A stretch of 64,000 nt of DNA. Source: Saprospiraceae bacterium. GTDB taxonomy: Bacteria > Bacteroidota > Bacteroidia > Chitinophagales > Saprospiraceae. The translations under genes were made by a program, and so were the position numbers. The stretch lies in contig JADKBS010000025.1 of assembly GCA_016714985.1 (NCBI GenBank), positions 90,442-154,441 on the forward strand, written 5' to 3'. Numbering within the stretch: position 1 is the first letter of the stretch; each line of letters opens with the position of its first letter. Positions 16,702 to 24,678 of this stretch are shown in pieces. The notes under the pieces were generated by a model. That model was not told the origin of the DNA. It searched no databases and worked only from the letters and a program-made list of their open reading frames with translations.

Positions 16702-17475
16702 TTATGGGCGCAATTTAATAAATCCTCCGTCCAATGGAAAATCACAACCAGTGATAAAGGCAGCTTCATCCGAGCAAAGGAACAGCGCCAGGTTCGCCAC
16801 TTCGTCAGGTGTTCCCATGCGCCCAATGGGTTGCGTCTTCGCCAATTTTGCGAACATTTCCGCCTCAAGGCCGGGGTAGTTCTTCGCCAAAAAACCATCC
16901 ACAAACGGCGTGTGGATGCGGGCGGGCGAGATGCAGTTGCAGCGGACGTTGTCGCTGAGGTAGTCCATCGCTACGCTGAGGGTCATGGTCAGTACAGCAC
17001 CTTTGGTCATGGAGTAGGCGAAGCGGTCGGGGATGCCCACTGAAGCCACCACGCTGGCCATGTTCAGAATGACGCCGCCGCCATTTTGCTTGAAAAACGG
17101 CACGACGGCGTGCATCGCATTGTAAACGCCTTTCACGTTCACCCGGTACATGCGGTCGAGGTCGTCCTCGGTGGTTTTTTCCAGATTGCCGACGAAGCCG
17201 ATGCCCGCATTGCAGACGAGGATGTGCGCAACTTGCTCATTATGAATCGCTTGCGCAATGGCTGCTACCTGCTGCTGATTGCTCACATCGCAGGTATGGG
17301 CCGTGGCATGGCCACCTTCCGCACGGATTTCTGCAGCTGCGTTTTCTGCTTCTTCGAGCTTCAAATCGAGCAAGTGGACATACGCTCCCTCCATTGCGAA
17401 GCGCCGTGAAATGGCTAGCCCAATGCCACTGGCGCCACCGGTCACGATGGCTGTTTTGTTTTCGAGTCGTTTCAT
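16702..17475 (-). CDS. short-chain dehydrogenase/reductase, probable sugar (L-fucose-type) dehydrogenase
   Basis: 257 aa from ATG 17475 (MKRLENKTAIVTGG). The classical SDR features are present: TGGASGIG cofactor loop, CNAGIGFVG (NAG), Ser in LNMASVVAS, catalytic YSMTKGA (YxxxK) and the C-terminal PLDGGFIKLRP. The Asp-type residue after strand 2 (LLDLK) favours NAD(H). Neighbours are a rhamnose/fucose mutarotase and a FucP-like symporter, so I infer oxidation of L-fucose or a similar 6-deoxysugar to the lactone. The frame extends upstream to 17595 only through the palindrome at 17508-17560, so the inner ATG is preferred. Confidence 0.8.
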   Translation of the reverse strand: MKRLENKTAIVTGGASGIGLAISRRFAMEGAYVHLLDLKLEEAENAAAEIRAEGGHATAHTCDVSNQQQVAAIAQAIHNEQVAHILVCNAGIGFVGNLEKTTEDDLDRMYRVNVKGVYNAMHAVVPFFKQNGGGVILNMASVVASVGIPDRFAYSMTKGAVLTMTLSVAMDYLSDNVRCNCISPARIHTPFVDGFLAKNYPGLEAEMFAKLAKTQPIGRMGTPDEVANLALFLCSDEAAFITGCDFPLDGGFIKLRP

Positions 17476-17507
17476 ATTCTTTACTTGATAACCTATAGTG
17501 GCGGCTT

Positions 17508-17560
17508 CATCGACAACAGCTTTCCGAAAGTTCCTAACTTTCGGAAAGCTGTTGTCGATG
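17508..17560. repeat. 25-bp perfect palindromic hairpin
   Basis: The left arm 17508-17532 (begins CATCGACAACAGC) pairs perfectly with 17536-17560 around loop CCT. The core CTTTCCGAAAGTT is of the same type as the hairpin at 4398. It sits between the mutarotase and SDR genes on the same strand and could attenuate or process their transcript. Confidence 0.85.
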
Positions 17561-17584
17561 CCGCCGCTGCCTCGCTGGTTAAAA

Positions 17585-17917
17585 TCACAGTTCAAAAATT
17601 TTATCCATCAGCACCCATTTTTCCCCCTCCTTCGCCCAGGGCAACGGCTGCTGGAATTTCCACATCAGCTCCTCCCAAGCCTGTACCCGTGGGTTGGCGG
17701 CATCGGTGGCGGACTTTTTTTCAAAGCTGAAATCACCGTTCACCTCCATAACCATAAACATCCGGTTGCCCGTGCGGTAGATGTCCAGCGCTGTGATTCC
17801 AGCTGCACGGATGTCCTCCAGCACCTCTGGCCAGACGCCGCCGGGGGCGTGCCAGCGCTCGTATTCGGCGATGAGGGCGGGGTCGTCTTTGAGGTCGAGG
17901 GCGAAGTGGTATCTCAT
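17585..17917 (-). CDS. L-rhamnose/L-fucose mutarotase family protein
   Basis: 110 aa, complete. MRYHFALDLKDDPALIAEYERWH, then ITALDIYRTGNRMFMVMEV and WEELMWKFQQPLP are typical of the DUF718/RhaM mutarotase fold (alpha-beta barrel dimer), with the conserved Tyr and His of the N-terminal part. The family interconverts anomers of 6-deoxyhexoses. Next to an SDR and a FucP-like permease, an L-fucose role is likelier than rhamnose (inference). Start ATG 17917. Confidence 0.85.
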   Translation of the reverse strand: MRYHFALDLKDDPALIAEYERWHAPGGVWPEVLEDIRAAGITALDIYRTGNRMFMVMEVNGDFSFEKKSATDAANPRVQAWEELMWKFQQPLPWAKEGEKWVLMDKIFEL

Positions 17918-17974
17918 TTTTCGATTTTCGATTTACGACTTACGATTGGGGGCGTTGGGCTTCCAATCGGTTTT

Positions 17975-18703
17975 TCATTTTTCCAATAAAACCGGGCAGT
18001 TTTCAAGATTGATATTGAATTTTCCAGACTTGCACAGCTTGATGAGCTTCACCTTTTTCACACCTTCATCTTCGCCTATGCGAATACTGAATGTGCATTC
18101 CTGACCTTCAAAATGGTATTCGCTGGCGAAATAGCTGTTGCCAGTTGCTTCGTCATCATCGCTCTCACTGCCGAGCAAGAAGCCAGGATTCAGGTCGGCC
18201 TTGCCACGGATTTGGTCAACGGTTTGGCGGTTTTTGCGCAGCTCGAAATTAAAATCAAGCGTCGTGTAATTGGCCATCGAAACATCCAGCGAATACAGGT
18301 AGCCTTGCTTGCTGGCCACAAAATTGGTCCACTTCGCAGCCTTCCCCATTGTAGCAAGCGGCAAAAGCATCGGGAAAACAAAAGTGTCCGTTTGCTCCAA
18401 AACGATGAAGCTATCTGCTAATTCAAAGTTTTCTGCAAGGCCAGCGTAGGTCAGTTTTTTCAGAAAATCGGCGGAATAGTCGAGGTCGTTGGCCAGTTTG
18501 ATTTTGGCGGGCTTGACGTTGCCGGGAACGGCTTCTTCCACTGTATCTGTTGGCACAACGGCATCCTCGCCCAATAATGCTGTGTCCGCCAAAAGCGAAT
18601 CCAAAACTGGTGTACTATGCTGCTCAGGTGTGAGGCTACCACTCGTGCAAGCAAGGAAGTGCATCGCAGCCATTGCGGAGCAAAAGAATAAAATGTATTT
18701 CAT
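17975..18703 (-). CDS. hypothetical lipoprotein
   Basis: 242 aa. The N-terminus MKYILFFCSAMAAMHFLACTSG has a lipobox (LAC, Cys about residue 19), so it is a lipoprotein. The next 40 residues are acidic and Ser/Thr/Pro-rich, like a linker. The remainder is a beta-rich domain (SLDVSMANYTTLDFNFELRKNR, FASEYHFEGQECTFSIRIG) that I cannot assign. It lies in the same orientation between the mutarotase and the FucP-like gene, so it may be co-transcribed. Confidence 0.75.
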   Translation of the reverse strand: MKYILFFCSAMAAMHFLACTSGSLTPEQHSTPVLDSLLADTALLGEDAVVPTDTVEEAVPGNVKPAKIKLANDLDYSADFLKKLTYAGLAENFELADSFIVLEQTDTFVFPMLLPLATMGKAAKWTNFVASKQGYLYSLDVSMANYTTLDFNFELRKNRQTVDQIRGKADLNPGFLLGSESDDDEATGNSYFASEYHFEGQECTFSIRIGEDEGVKKVKLIKLCKSGKFNINLENCPVLLEK

Positions 18704-18727
18704 AGAATACTGTAAAAATCTGAACTA

Positions 18728-18762
18728 AATTAAGGCGGTGACTCGAAGTCACCGCCTTAATT
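18728..18762. repeat. perfect REP-like hairpin with GGCGGTGACT core
   Basis: AATTAAGGCGGTGACT, loop CGA, then the exact complement: 16-bp stem, 3-nt loop. It starts 3 bp beyond the FucP-like stop codon. Without a T-run it is not a classical terminator. Same core as 1986-2018. Confidence 0.85.
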
Positions 18763-18765
18763 CGA

Positions 18766-19962
18766 CTATGTCAACTGCGACCCCCTGAAGCCGTACCAAG
18801 CAATATATGCAAACATCAGGGTGGGCAGGATGAAGGCCGTCGCCATGCTCGTCGAGTCGGCGATGGCGCCCATAATGGGCGGGAACACTGCACCGCCGAC
18901 GATGCCCATGATGATATACGAGGAGCCGTTCTTGGTCAAGCTGCCGAGGTCCTTTACCCCAAGGGCGAATATGGTGGGGAAGGTGATGCTCTGGAACAGG
19001 TAAAACACCATCAGTGCCCCTACCGATACCTTGCCGAAGTGGCCTGTGACGATGAGCAGCAGCGCCACGATGGACACACTATAATAGCCGAGCAGTTTAT
19101 GGGGCTTCACGTATTTCATCAAAAAAGTGCCGAGGAAACGGCCCGCCATAAAGATGACCATGCCGATGGCTTGCAAGAAACTAGCCTCTTGGTTGCTGAT
19201 GCCAAGCGTATCGGTAGTGTAGTTGATGAAGAAGCCCCAGATGCAGCCCTGTGCGCCTACGTTCAGGAATTGCGCCAGCACGGCAAAGGAAAAATGCTTG
19301 TGCGCCCAAAGCTTGCGGCCAGTATGTGACTGTTTGTCGGCGACGAGGGTTTCTTCTTCCACCTCTGGCATGGGGGTAAAATAGAAGAGCACGGCCACCA
19401 TCAGCACCACCAAACCAACAATTATATAAGGTGTCTGCACGGAGCGGAATCCTTCTTGTACGGTCTGGCTTGTGGCACCAAATACGAACAGCCCGCCCAC
19501 CAACGGCCCGGTGATTACACCTACCCCATTGAAAGATTGGGCAAGATTGAGGCGCTGCTCTGAGCTTTCACGAGGGCCAAGCACGGTGGCGTAGGGGTTG
19601 GCTGCGGTCTCCAAAAAGGCAAGGCCGCAGGCCAAGATGAACAGTGCCACCAAAAACAGGCCCCATGACTGTGCCTCGGTAACTGGGTAAACGAGTAGCG
19701 CCCCACCAGCGTACAAGAGCAGTCCAGCGAGGATGCCTTTTTTGTAGCCAAATTTTTTCATGAAATACCCGGCAGGCAAGGCCATTAGGAAGTAGGCCCC
19801 GAAGGTAACGACCTGTACCCAGGCCGATTCGGCGATGCTGATGTTGAGCGTTTCCTGGAAATGTTTGTTCAACACATCGAGCATGGAAATAGCGAAACCC
19901 CAAAGGAAAAATAAGCTGGTAACCAGCACAAACGGAATCAGGTACTTGTTTTTAGTGGACAT
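18766..19962 (-). CDS. MFS sugar permease, L-fucose:H+ symporter (FucP) type
   Basis: 398 aa, about 12 TM helices. The N-terminus LIPFVLVTSLFFLWGFAISMLDVLNKHF and the segment LAFLETAANPYATVLGPRESSEQRLNLAQSFNGVG are hallmark FucP/GluP-type sequences, including the acidic residue of helix 4 (ETAANPY). It imports a monosaccharide with protons across the inner membrane. In context with the SDR and mutarotase, L-fucose is the likeliest substrate; glucose/galactose transport is an alternative for this subfamily. It is the first gene of the minus-strand cluster. Confidence 0.87.
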   Translation of the reverse strand: MSTKNKYLIPFVLVTSLFFLWGFAISMLDVLNKHFQETLNISIAESAWVQVVTFGAYFLMALPAGYFMKKFGYKKGILAGLLLYAGGALLVYPVTEAQSWGLFLVALFILACGLAFLETAANPYATVLGPRESSEQRLNLAQSFNGVGVITGPLVGGLFVFGATSQTVQEGFRSVQTPYIIVGLVVLMVAVLFYFTPMPEVEEETLVADKQSHTGRKLWAHKHFSFAVLAQFLNVGAQGCIWGFFINYTTDTLGISNQEASFLQAIGMVIFMAGRFLGTFLMKYVKPHKLLGYYSVSIVALLLIVTGHFGKVSVGALMVFYLFQSITFPTIFALGVKDLGSLTKNGSSYIIMGIVGGAVFPPIMGAIADSTSMATAFILPTLMFAYIAWYGFRGSQLT

Positions 19963-20055
19963 GGTTGGCTTTCGTTTTGTGAAGGGCCAAATGTAGGGAA
20001 GGGAATCGAAGTTTTCAGGCTTTCAGGTTTTTGGGAGGGATGAAACAAAAAAAAA

Positions 20056-20078
20056 GGGGGCAGCGGCGCTGCCTCCCC
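20056..20078 (-). terminator. rho-independent terminator (minus strand)
   Basis: A GC-rich stem around GGGGGCAGCG / CGCTGCCTCCCC has an A9 run on its left, which is a T-run on the minus strand. It ends a minus-strand unit whose nearest open stretch is 20111-20434. Confidence 0.7.
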
Positions 20079-20110
20079 GAAACCATTTTACCAAAAAACT
20101 TACTTTGAAA

Positions 20111-20434
20111 TTATGAGATTCTATTGATGGTCATCTGCCATCCATCGGGAAAATTGGGTATAAAAATCACCTTGGCTATGTCAAGGCCACTCAATGGTTT
20201 ATAGTGAACACCAATTGATTTTGGATATAAAATGGCGAAAACTGCTTCGTCAAGGCGAAACGATGCTTTCGAGTTTTTTAACTTGTTGGATGTGAGAAAG
20301 GGGAATGCCCTGAGACCGAATAATGCTTGTCGAAGTGAGGAATTGGACAGGAATTGTCCAAGAGACCAGTCATGATTGTTGAGAAGGAGAAGATGGCTTG
20401 AAGCCGAAACGAATAGTGCAAAATTAGGCTCGTT
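20111..20434 (-). pseudogene. open stretch without start codon, possible 3' relic of a gene
   Basis: About 107 codons open on the minus strand between a stop at 20435-20437 and TAA at 20111. The translation (for example QALFGLRAFPFLTSNKL, AILYPKSIGVHYKPLSGLDI) looks protein-like and a terminator lies 33 bp downstream, but there is no ATG and I do not recognise a family. The region 19963-20584 otherwise holds no gene. Confidence 0.25.
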
Positions 20435-20584
20435 CTATCTGTTATGAAACAGGTAGGTTCAGATATTTTTTAATTATCTGCGCAAAATTCTAAAAATCAA
20501 CTAATTGTGAACATATTTTTTTAATTCTACACAGTGGTTTGCACACCCTTGATACGTAATTTCACGTAGGGAAAAAATCCGTTT

Positions 20585-21421
20585 TTACTTTAAATCCTCT
20601 GGATTTCGCACCCAAACGTCTCGCTGTGGGAATGGGATCTCGATGCCATTGGCCCGGAACCTGCTTTCGATGTTGAAACGGATATCGCTCTTGACACGCT
20701 CAATATTGAAAAATTCGGTACTAAAAAAAAGCAGCTCGAAGTCAACGGAAGACTCGCCAAAATTGACAAAATGAACGGATATGGCAGGTTCTTTCAGTAC
20801 CTTTTCATGTTCGCTGGCCGCCTCAAGAAGAAGGCGTTGCACGAAAAGTACGTCTGAGTGGTAGGCAACTCCTACCGCTATCTTGAATCGGGCTGGCTGG
20901 TCATCGTGGGTCCAGTTGGTCACTTTATTGACGACGAGGCTTGAGTTCGGTACGAGGATGCTTACCCGGTCACGGGTTTCGAGCTTGGAGGTTCGAAGGC
21001 CTATTTTTACGACCCTGGCCACAAATCCGTCCACTTCCAGTATGTCACCTACATCCACCGTGCCCTCTACCAATATGATGATGCCCGAAATGATGTCCTT
21101 GAAGGTATCCTGTAAGCCAAGTCCGATGCCGACCAGCAAGGCCGCAGAACTGGCCCAAATCATGGAACTGATGTTGAACAATTCCATGATGGCAAACACG
21201 GCCAATACCCAGATGATATAGCTCAGGAATTGCTTCAGTGCCATTTGCCTCCCCGGATCCACCTTGCGTGTGCGGAAGTAGCGGTCGAGCAGGATGCGCT
21301 TCATGGTCCAAATCAAGATTTTTGCGGCCAACAAAATCAAAATGGCCATTAGCAGGTGCGACATTGTGAGTTTGAAATTGCCAATAATGATGCTCAGGTT
21401 GAGAAATTCTTTGAAATCCAT
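20585..21421 (-). CDS. small-conductance mechanosensitive channel (MscS family)
   Basis: 278 aa with three N-terminal TM helices. The pore-lining helix region is SSAALLVGIGLGLQDTFKDIISGIIILVEG, followed by the MscS beta-domain signature VGDILEVDGFVARVVKIGLRTSKLETRDRVSILVPNSSL and a C-terminal alpha/beta domain. It acts as an inner-membrane tension-gated channel in osmotic downshock. Length is typical of simple MscS. ATG 21421. Single gene. Confidence 0.88.
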   Translation of the reverse strand: MDFKEFLNLSIIIGNFKLTMSHLLMAILILLAAKILIWTMKRILLDRYFRTRKVDPGRQMALKQFLSYIIWVLAVFAIMELFNISSMIWASSAALLVGIGLGLQDTFKDIISGIIILVEGTVDVGDILEVDGFVARVVKIGLRTSKLETRDRVSILVPNSSLVVNKVTNWTHDDQPARFKIAVGVAYHSDVLFVQRLLLEAASEHEKVLKEPAISVHFVNFGESSVDFELLFFSTEFFNIERVKSDIRFNIESRFRANGIEIPFPQRDVWVRNPEDLK

Positions 21422-21570
21422 GTTGCAAAACTTGATTTTCGATGAAAAATAGGTGTCAGAACCGCAATTTTGTCGTGCAAATCTGCATAACTTAGTTCGT
21501 CTTTAGAAATCCTGTCGCCAAAAAGCAAGTTGAAAGCGTCCCGTAAACCTTCATTTTTAAACTTTAAAGC

Positions 21571-23055
21571 ATGAAAAACTTAATCAACTTTCTACTTTGC
21601 CTTGCACTGCCTGCCTGTCTAATCGGACAATCCAAGGTTGATGCGAGCATATCGTTTGCCTCTTTCCAAGACCAAGGAAAGGGCTATGTGGAGGTTTATT
21701 TGCATGTACTTGGCCCAAGCGTTGGCCTCGCTCCATTAGACGGTACAAATGGACAGTCAAAACTAGATATCGTCATTCTGTTTATGCAGGGCGATAATGT
21801 TATAAAATTCGATAAGTACCGGCTCAGCGGCCCTATAACGGAAAAGCCCATTGACTTCGTTGACATGAAACGCTATGCCTTGGACAATGGCGAGTACCAA
21901 CTGGAAGTTTCCGTTGAAGATATGGTGAATCCCGGTAGTGCAAAAAAATTCCGTTCCAGCATGAAGGTGGACTACCAACCCAATGGATTGGCCATTTCTG
22001 ATGTAGAGTTGTTGGCTTCGGTTAAGAATGTTGACACAAGTGCAGCCCCAAACCCAATGGCAAAGGGCAATTTCATCTTCGAGCCGATGCCTACCAATTT
22101 TTATTCAAAAAATGACGAGTTGTTGTTGTTCTACTTTGAAGTTTACAACACCGATAAGGCCATTGCCGAAGACTATCTGCAAACCATCTACATAGACAAC
22201 GCAGATACCAAGGATGTAGAGGAAAAAATAGGTGCATCCAATAAACGAAAGCAACCAACACCCGTAGATGCCGCCGTACAAAAAATGGACATCAAGTCAC
22301 TTCGAACAGGCAATTACAACCTCGTGATTGAAATCAGGAACAGGAACAAAGACCTGTTGGCTAAGCGCTCTATGCCTTTCCAACGTAGCAACCCCTATTT
22401 GGAAATCACCGAGGCGAAGATTTCATCCGGCGAGGTTTCCCTAAACGATGAATTCGTAGGTAAGATGTCTGAGGAAGAGCTTGTTTATGCCCTAAAAGCC
22501 ATCCTGATGCAAGTGGACAAAGCGGATGGAGAGCATGTAAAATATATCATTTCAGAGCGCAACGCCAATGCCATGCGAATGTACTTGTTCAGCTATTGGG
22601 CAAAGGAAAACCATAACAATCCCGAGGCTCAATACAACGCCTATATGAAAATTGCAAAGCAGGTGGATGTCAGCTTCGCCAATGGCTTTGGCTTTGGCTT
22701 TGAAACTGACCGGGGATATGTTTTTCTGAAATATGGTGCTCCAAACAACACGGCTTTCGAGGAAAACGACCCCAGTGCGCCTCCCTATGAAATCTGGTAT
22801 TACAACCAGTTCCCAAAGACAAAACAGAACAATGTCAAATTCCTTTTCTACAACCCTTCCTTGACAACCAATGGCCATGTGCTGCTTCATTCCACTGCAC
22901 GGGGCGAAAACAACAATCCTCGCTGGGAAATAGACCTATACAAAGATGCCCCCAATGAAATCCAGGGCAACGACTTCATTGATGGAACCCAAATGCAGTC
23001 CAATACAGGCCGACATGCCCGGCAGCTGTGGGAAGGTTTTAAGCCAGATCAGTGA
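21571..23055 (+). CDS. GWxTD domain-containing secreted protein
   Basis: 494 aa. Signal peptide MKNLINFLLCLALPACLIGQ. The C-terminal third carries the GWxTD-type pattern in variant form (GFGFETDRGYVFLKYGAPNN...YEIWYYNQFP), followed by KFLFYNP and RWEIDLYKDAPNE. The Trp of the motif is Phe here (GFETD). The N-terminal part is beta-rich. The domain is common in Bacteroidota and Acidobacteria exported proteins and has no established biochemical role. ATG 21571; a hairpin terminator follows at 23306. Confidence 0.8.
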   Translation: MKNLINFLLCLALPACLIGQSKVDASISFASFQDQGKGYVEVYLHVLGPSVGLAPLDGTNGQSKLDIVILFMQGDNVIKFDKYRLSGPITEKPIDFVDMKRYALDNGEYQLEVSVEDMVNPGSAKKFRSSMKVDYQPNGLAISDVELLASVKNVDTSAAPNPMAKGNFIFEPMPTNFYSKNDELLLFYFEVYNTDKAIAEDYLQTIYIDNADTKDVEEKIGASNKRKQPTPVDAAVQKMDIKSLRTGNYNLVIEIRNRNKDLLAKRSMPFQRSNPYLEITEAKISSGEVSLNDEFVGKMSEEELVYALKAILMQVDKADGEHVKYIISERNANAMRMYLFSYWAKENHNNPEAQYNAYMKIAKQVDVSFANGFGFGFETDRGYVFLKYGAPNNTAFEENDPSAPPYEIWYYNQFPKTKQNNVKFLFYNPSLTTNGHVLLHSTARGENNNPRWEIDLYKDAPNEIQGNDFIDGTQMQSNTGRHARQLWEGFKPDQ

Positions 23056-23119
23056 TTGGTCAGAGAGCCATCAGGTATGATTTAGCAGCACACTGCCTGC
23101 CCACCGACATGCTGACAAC

Positions 23120-23211
23120 TTATACTTTGGACCTCAAGTATTGTCCATTTCAACTTGCTGTTGGCCATTTGCTTTTGGACAACAGCTAACAGCTAACGGC
23201 CAGAAGTATAA
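23120..23211. mobile_element. ~100-bp inverted-repeat element (TTATACTTTGG ends), copy 2
   Basis: TTATACTTTGG at the left and CCAGAAGTATAA at the right. The inner arms are TTGCTGTTGGCCATTTGC and AACAGCTAACAGCTAACGGCC, the latter in heptamer phase. Homologous to 12641-12746. Confidence 0.75.
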
Positions 23212-23305
23212 ATTAAACGGTATCGTTTTTGAAATTTAATATAAAGCTGAATTGAGTAAAAGGGGCATCATTGCCAAAAAAACCTAATTTTGCCTTGAAA
23301 TCAAC

Positions 23306-23349
23306 AACAAAGGTGACGCCTCGTTGAACAGCGCCACCTTTGTTATTTT
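23306..23349 (+). terminator. probable terminator after the GWxTD gene
   Basis: AACAAAGGTG pairs with CACCTTTGTT (10 bp, with an inner GC extension), followed by ATTTT. Confidence 0.55.
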
Positions 23350-23366
23350 ACCAAATAACTGTTGTT

Positions 23367-24083
23367 TTGTCAAAGAATCTCGTAATTATACCCACCTACA
23401 ACGAACTGGAGAACATTGGGAAAATGCTCGATGCTGTCATGGCACTGCCTGTTGCGTTTGATGTGCTTGTGGTGGACGATGGTTCACCAGATGGCACTTC
23501 TGCAGTAGTGCGTGAAAAAAGCGCCGATTATCCCCAGCGTATCTACCTGCTGCAGCGTAGCGGCAAATTGGGCTTGGGCACAGCTTATATCGAAGGCTTC
23601 AAATATGGCCTAAAACAAGGCTACGATTATATCTTCGAGATGGATTGCGATTTCTCGCATAATCCAAGTGACCTCGTTCGACTACTTCAAGCCCTTCAAA
23701 AAGATGCAGACCTGGTGATTGGCTCCCGCTATGTCAAAGGAGGCAGTACTGTAAATTGGCCATTCGACCGGAAAGTGCTTTCCTATGGTGCCTCCCTTTA
23801 TGTTCGCCTCATAACTTGGATGTGGATCAAAGACCCAACCGCTGGTTTTGTTGGGTATCGCAGAAAGGTGCTTGAGACGATTGAATTGGACAAAATCAGG
23901 TTCATCGGCTACGCCTTCCAAATCGAGATGAAGTTCACCGCATGGCGGTTTGGCTTCAAGCTACGTGAAATACCTATCACCTTTGCCGACCGCATAGAAG
24001 GTGCCTCAAAGATGACCAAGGGCATCGTCAGAGAAGCCATTTTTGGCATCATCAAGCTGAAAGTTTATAGCCTCTTCCATTAA
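23367..24083 (+). CDS. GT2 glycosyltransferase, dolichol/polyprenol-phosphate mannose synthase-like
   Basis: About 238 aa. GT-A core: LVIIPTYNELENIGKML, VVDDGSPDGT, a metal-site-type MDCDFSHNP (in place of DxD/DADFSH) and GSRYVKGG. The C-terminal signature is FADRIEGASKMTKGI. It transfers mannose or glucose from a nucleotide sugar to polyprenyl phosphate on the inner face of the membrane; no C-terminal TM domain is present, as in the bacterial single-domain type. There is no ATG at the front of the frame; I choose TTG 23367 because the family starts just before VIIPTYNE. An earlier TTG (23340) lies in the terminator. Confidence 0.85.
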   Translation: MSKNLVIIPTYNELENIGKMLDAVMALPVAFDVLVVDDGSPDGTSAVVREKSADYPQRIYLLQRSGKLGLGTAYIEGFKYGLKQGYDYIFEMDCDFSHNPSDLVRLLQALQKDADLVIGSRYVKGGSTVNWPFDRKVLSYGASLYVRLITWMWIKDPTAGFVGYRRKVLETIELDKIRFIGYAFQIEMKFTAWRFGFKLREIPITFADRIEGASKMTKGIVREAIFGIIKLKVYSLFH

Positions 24084-24127
24084 ACATTAGTTGGAAAAAC
24101 TTCGTAAATGGGGCGCTGGGCAGGAGT

Positions 24128-24241
24128 TAGGGGTTGCGTAACAAGTCCCATTTTAGCTTTATGTATTTTTGTAAATAATCGAAAGAGCATTTTTTACAAA
24201 CTGCAAAGAGTTTTCATTTGGGACTTATTACCCAACCCCTA
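24128..24241. mobile_element. 114-bp inverted-repeat element
   Basis: The left end TAGGGGTTGCGTAACAAGTC(CCA) and right end (complemented) TAGGGGTTGGGTAATAAGTC(CCA) match at 21 of 23 positions; the core is A/T-rich and non-coding. It is the only copy in the window. Confidence 0.65.
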
Positions 24242-24389
24242 GCTAGGCGCTCACATAGTGGCCAGATTCAAAAACTTACCGCAAGTATCCATTAATCTTC
24301 CATTTTCAATTCGAGTTGATTGTTGAATGTCCCGTTTTGGGATCTTGGCCATGCCTTGCCCTTTGCCAATGTCCAATTTGGAAGCCGAG

Positions 24390-24447
24390 TGGTAAAAAGT
24401 GGGAATGATGTACTGGAGTTCCCAATACGAAGTGGGAAAAAGTGGAA
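24390..24447 (+). promoter_or_regulatory. distal MraZ-box-like repeats
   Basis: TGGTA-N5-TGGGA at 24390-24404 and TGGGA-N5-TGGAA at 24433-24447; both spacers are AAAAG. The 10-bp period matches the proximal operator about 200 bp downstream. Confidence 0.5.
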
Positions 24448-24579
24448 ACGAATATTTGAAAATACCAAAACGCCCAAATTTTTAAACTAGTTGGTAAGCC
24501 AATTTAGCTCAATCATGTAACTATATTGATTAAAAAATTGACATTAATATGCTAATTATATGAAAACGTGGCGCAGGAG

Positions 24580-24653
24580 TGGTAAAATGTGGAAAAAAAA
24601 ATAAGATTTTGTGGGAGAAAGTGGGAATATTTGGGAGAAAGTGAATACTTTTG
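24580..24653 (+). promoter_or_regulatory. mraZ promoter with MraZ operator repeats
   Basis: Three TGGGA boxes at 24612, 24622 and 24632 are spaced exactly 10 bp apart, with a partial fourth at 24642. An extra pair, TGGTA-N5-TGGAA, lies at 24580-24594. MraZ is known to bind tandem TGGG-type repeats with 5-bp spacers upstream of its own gene. A TACTTTTG -7 box at 24646-24653 follows, so the boxes would cover the -33 region, fitting autorepression of the dcw cluster. Confidence 0.8.
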
Positions 24654-24678
24654 GCCGACAAATTGATTTACACAGCAG

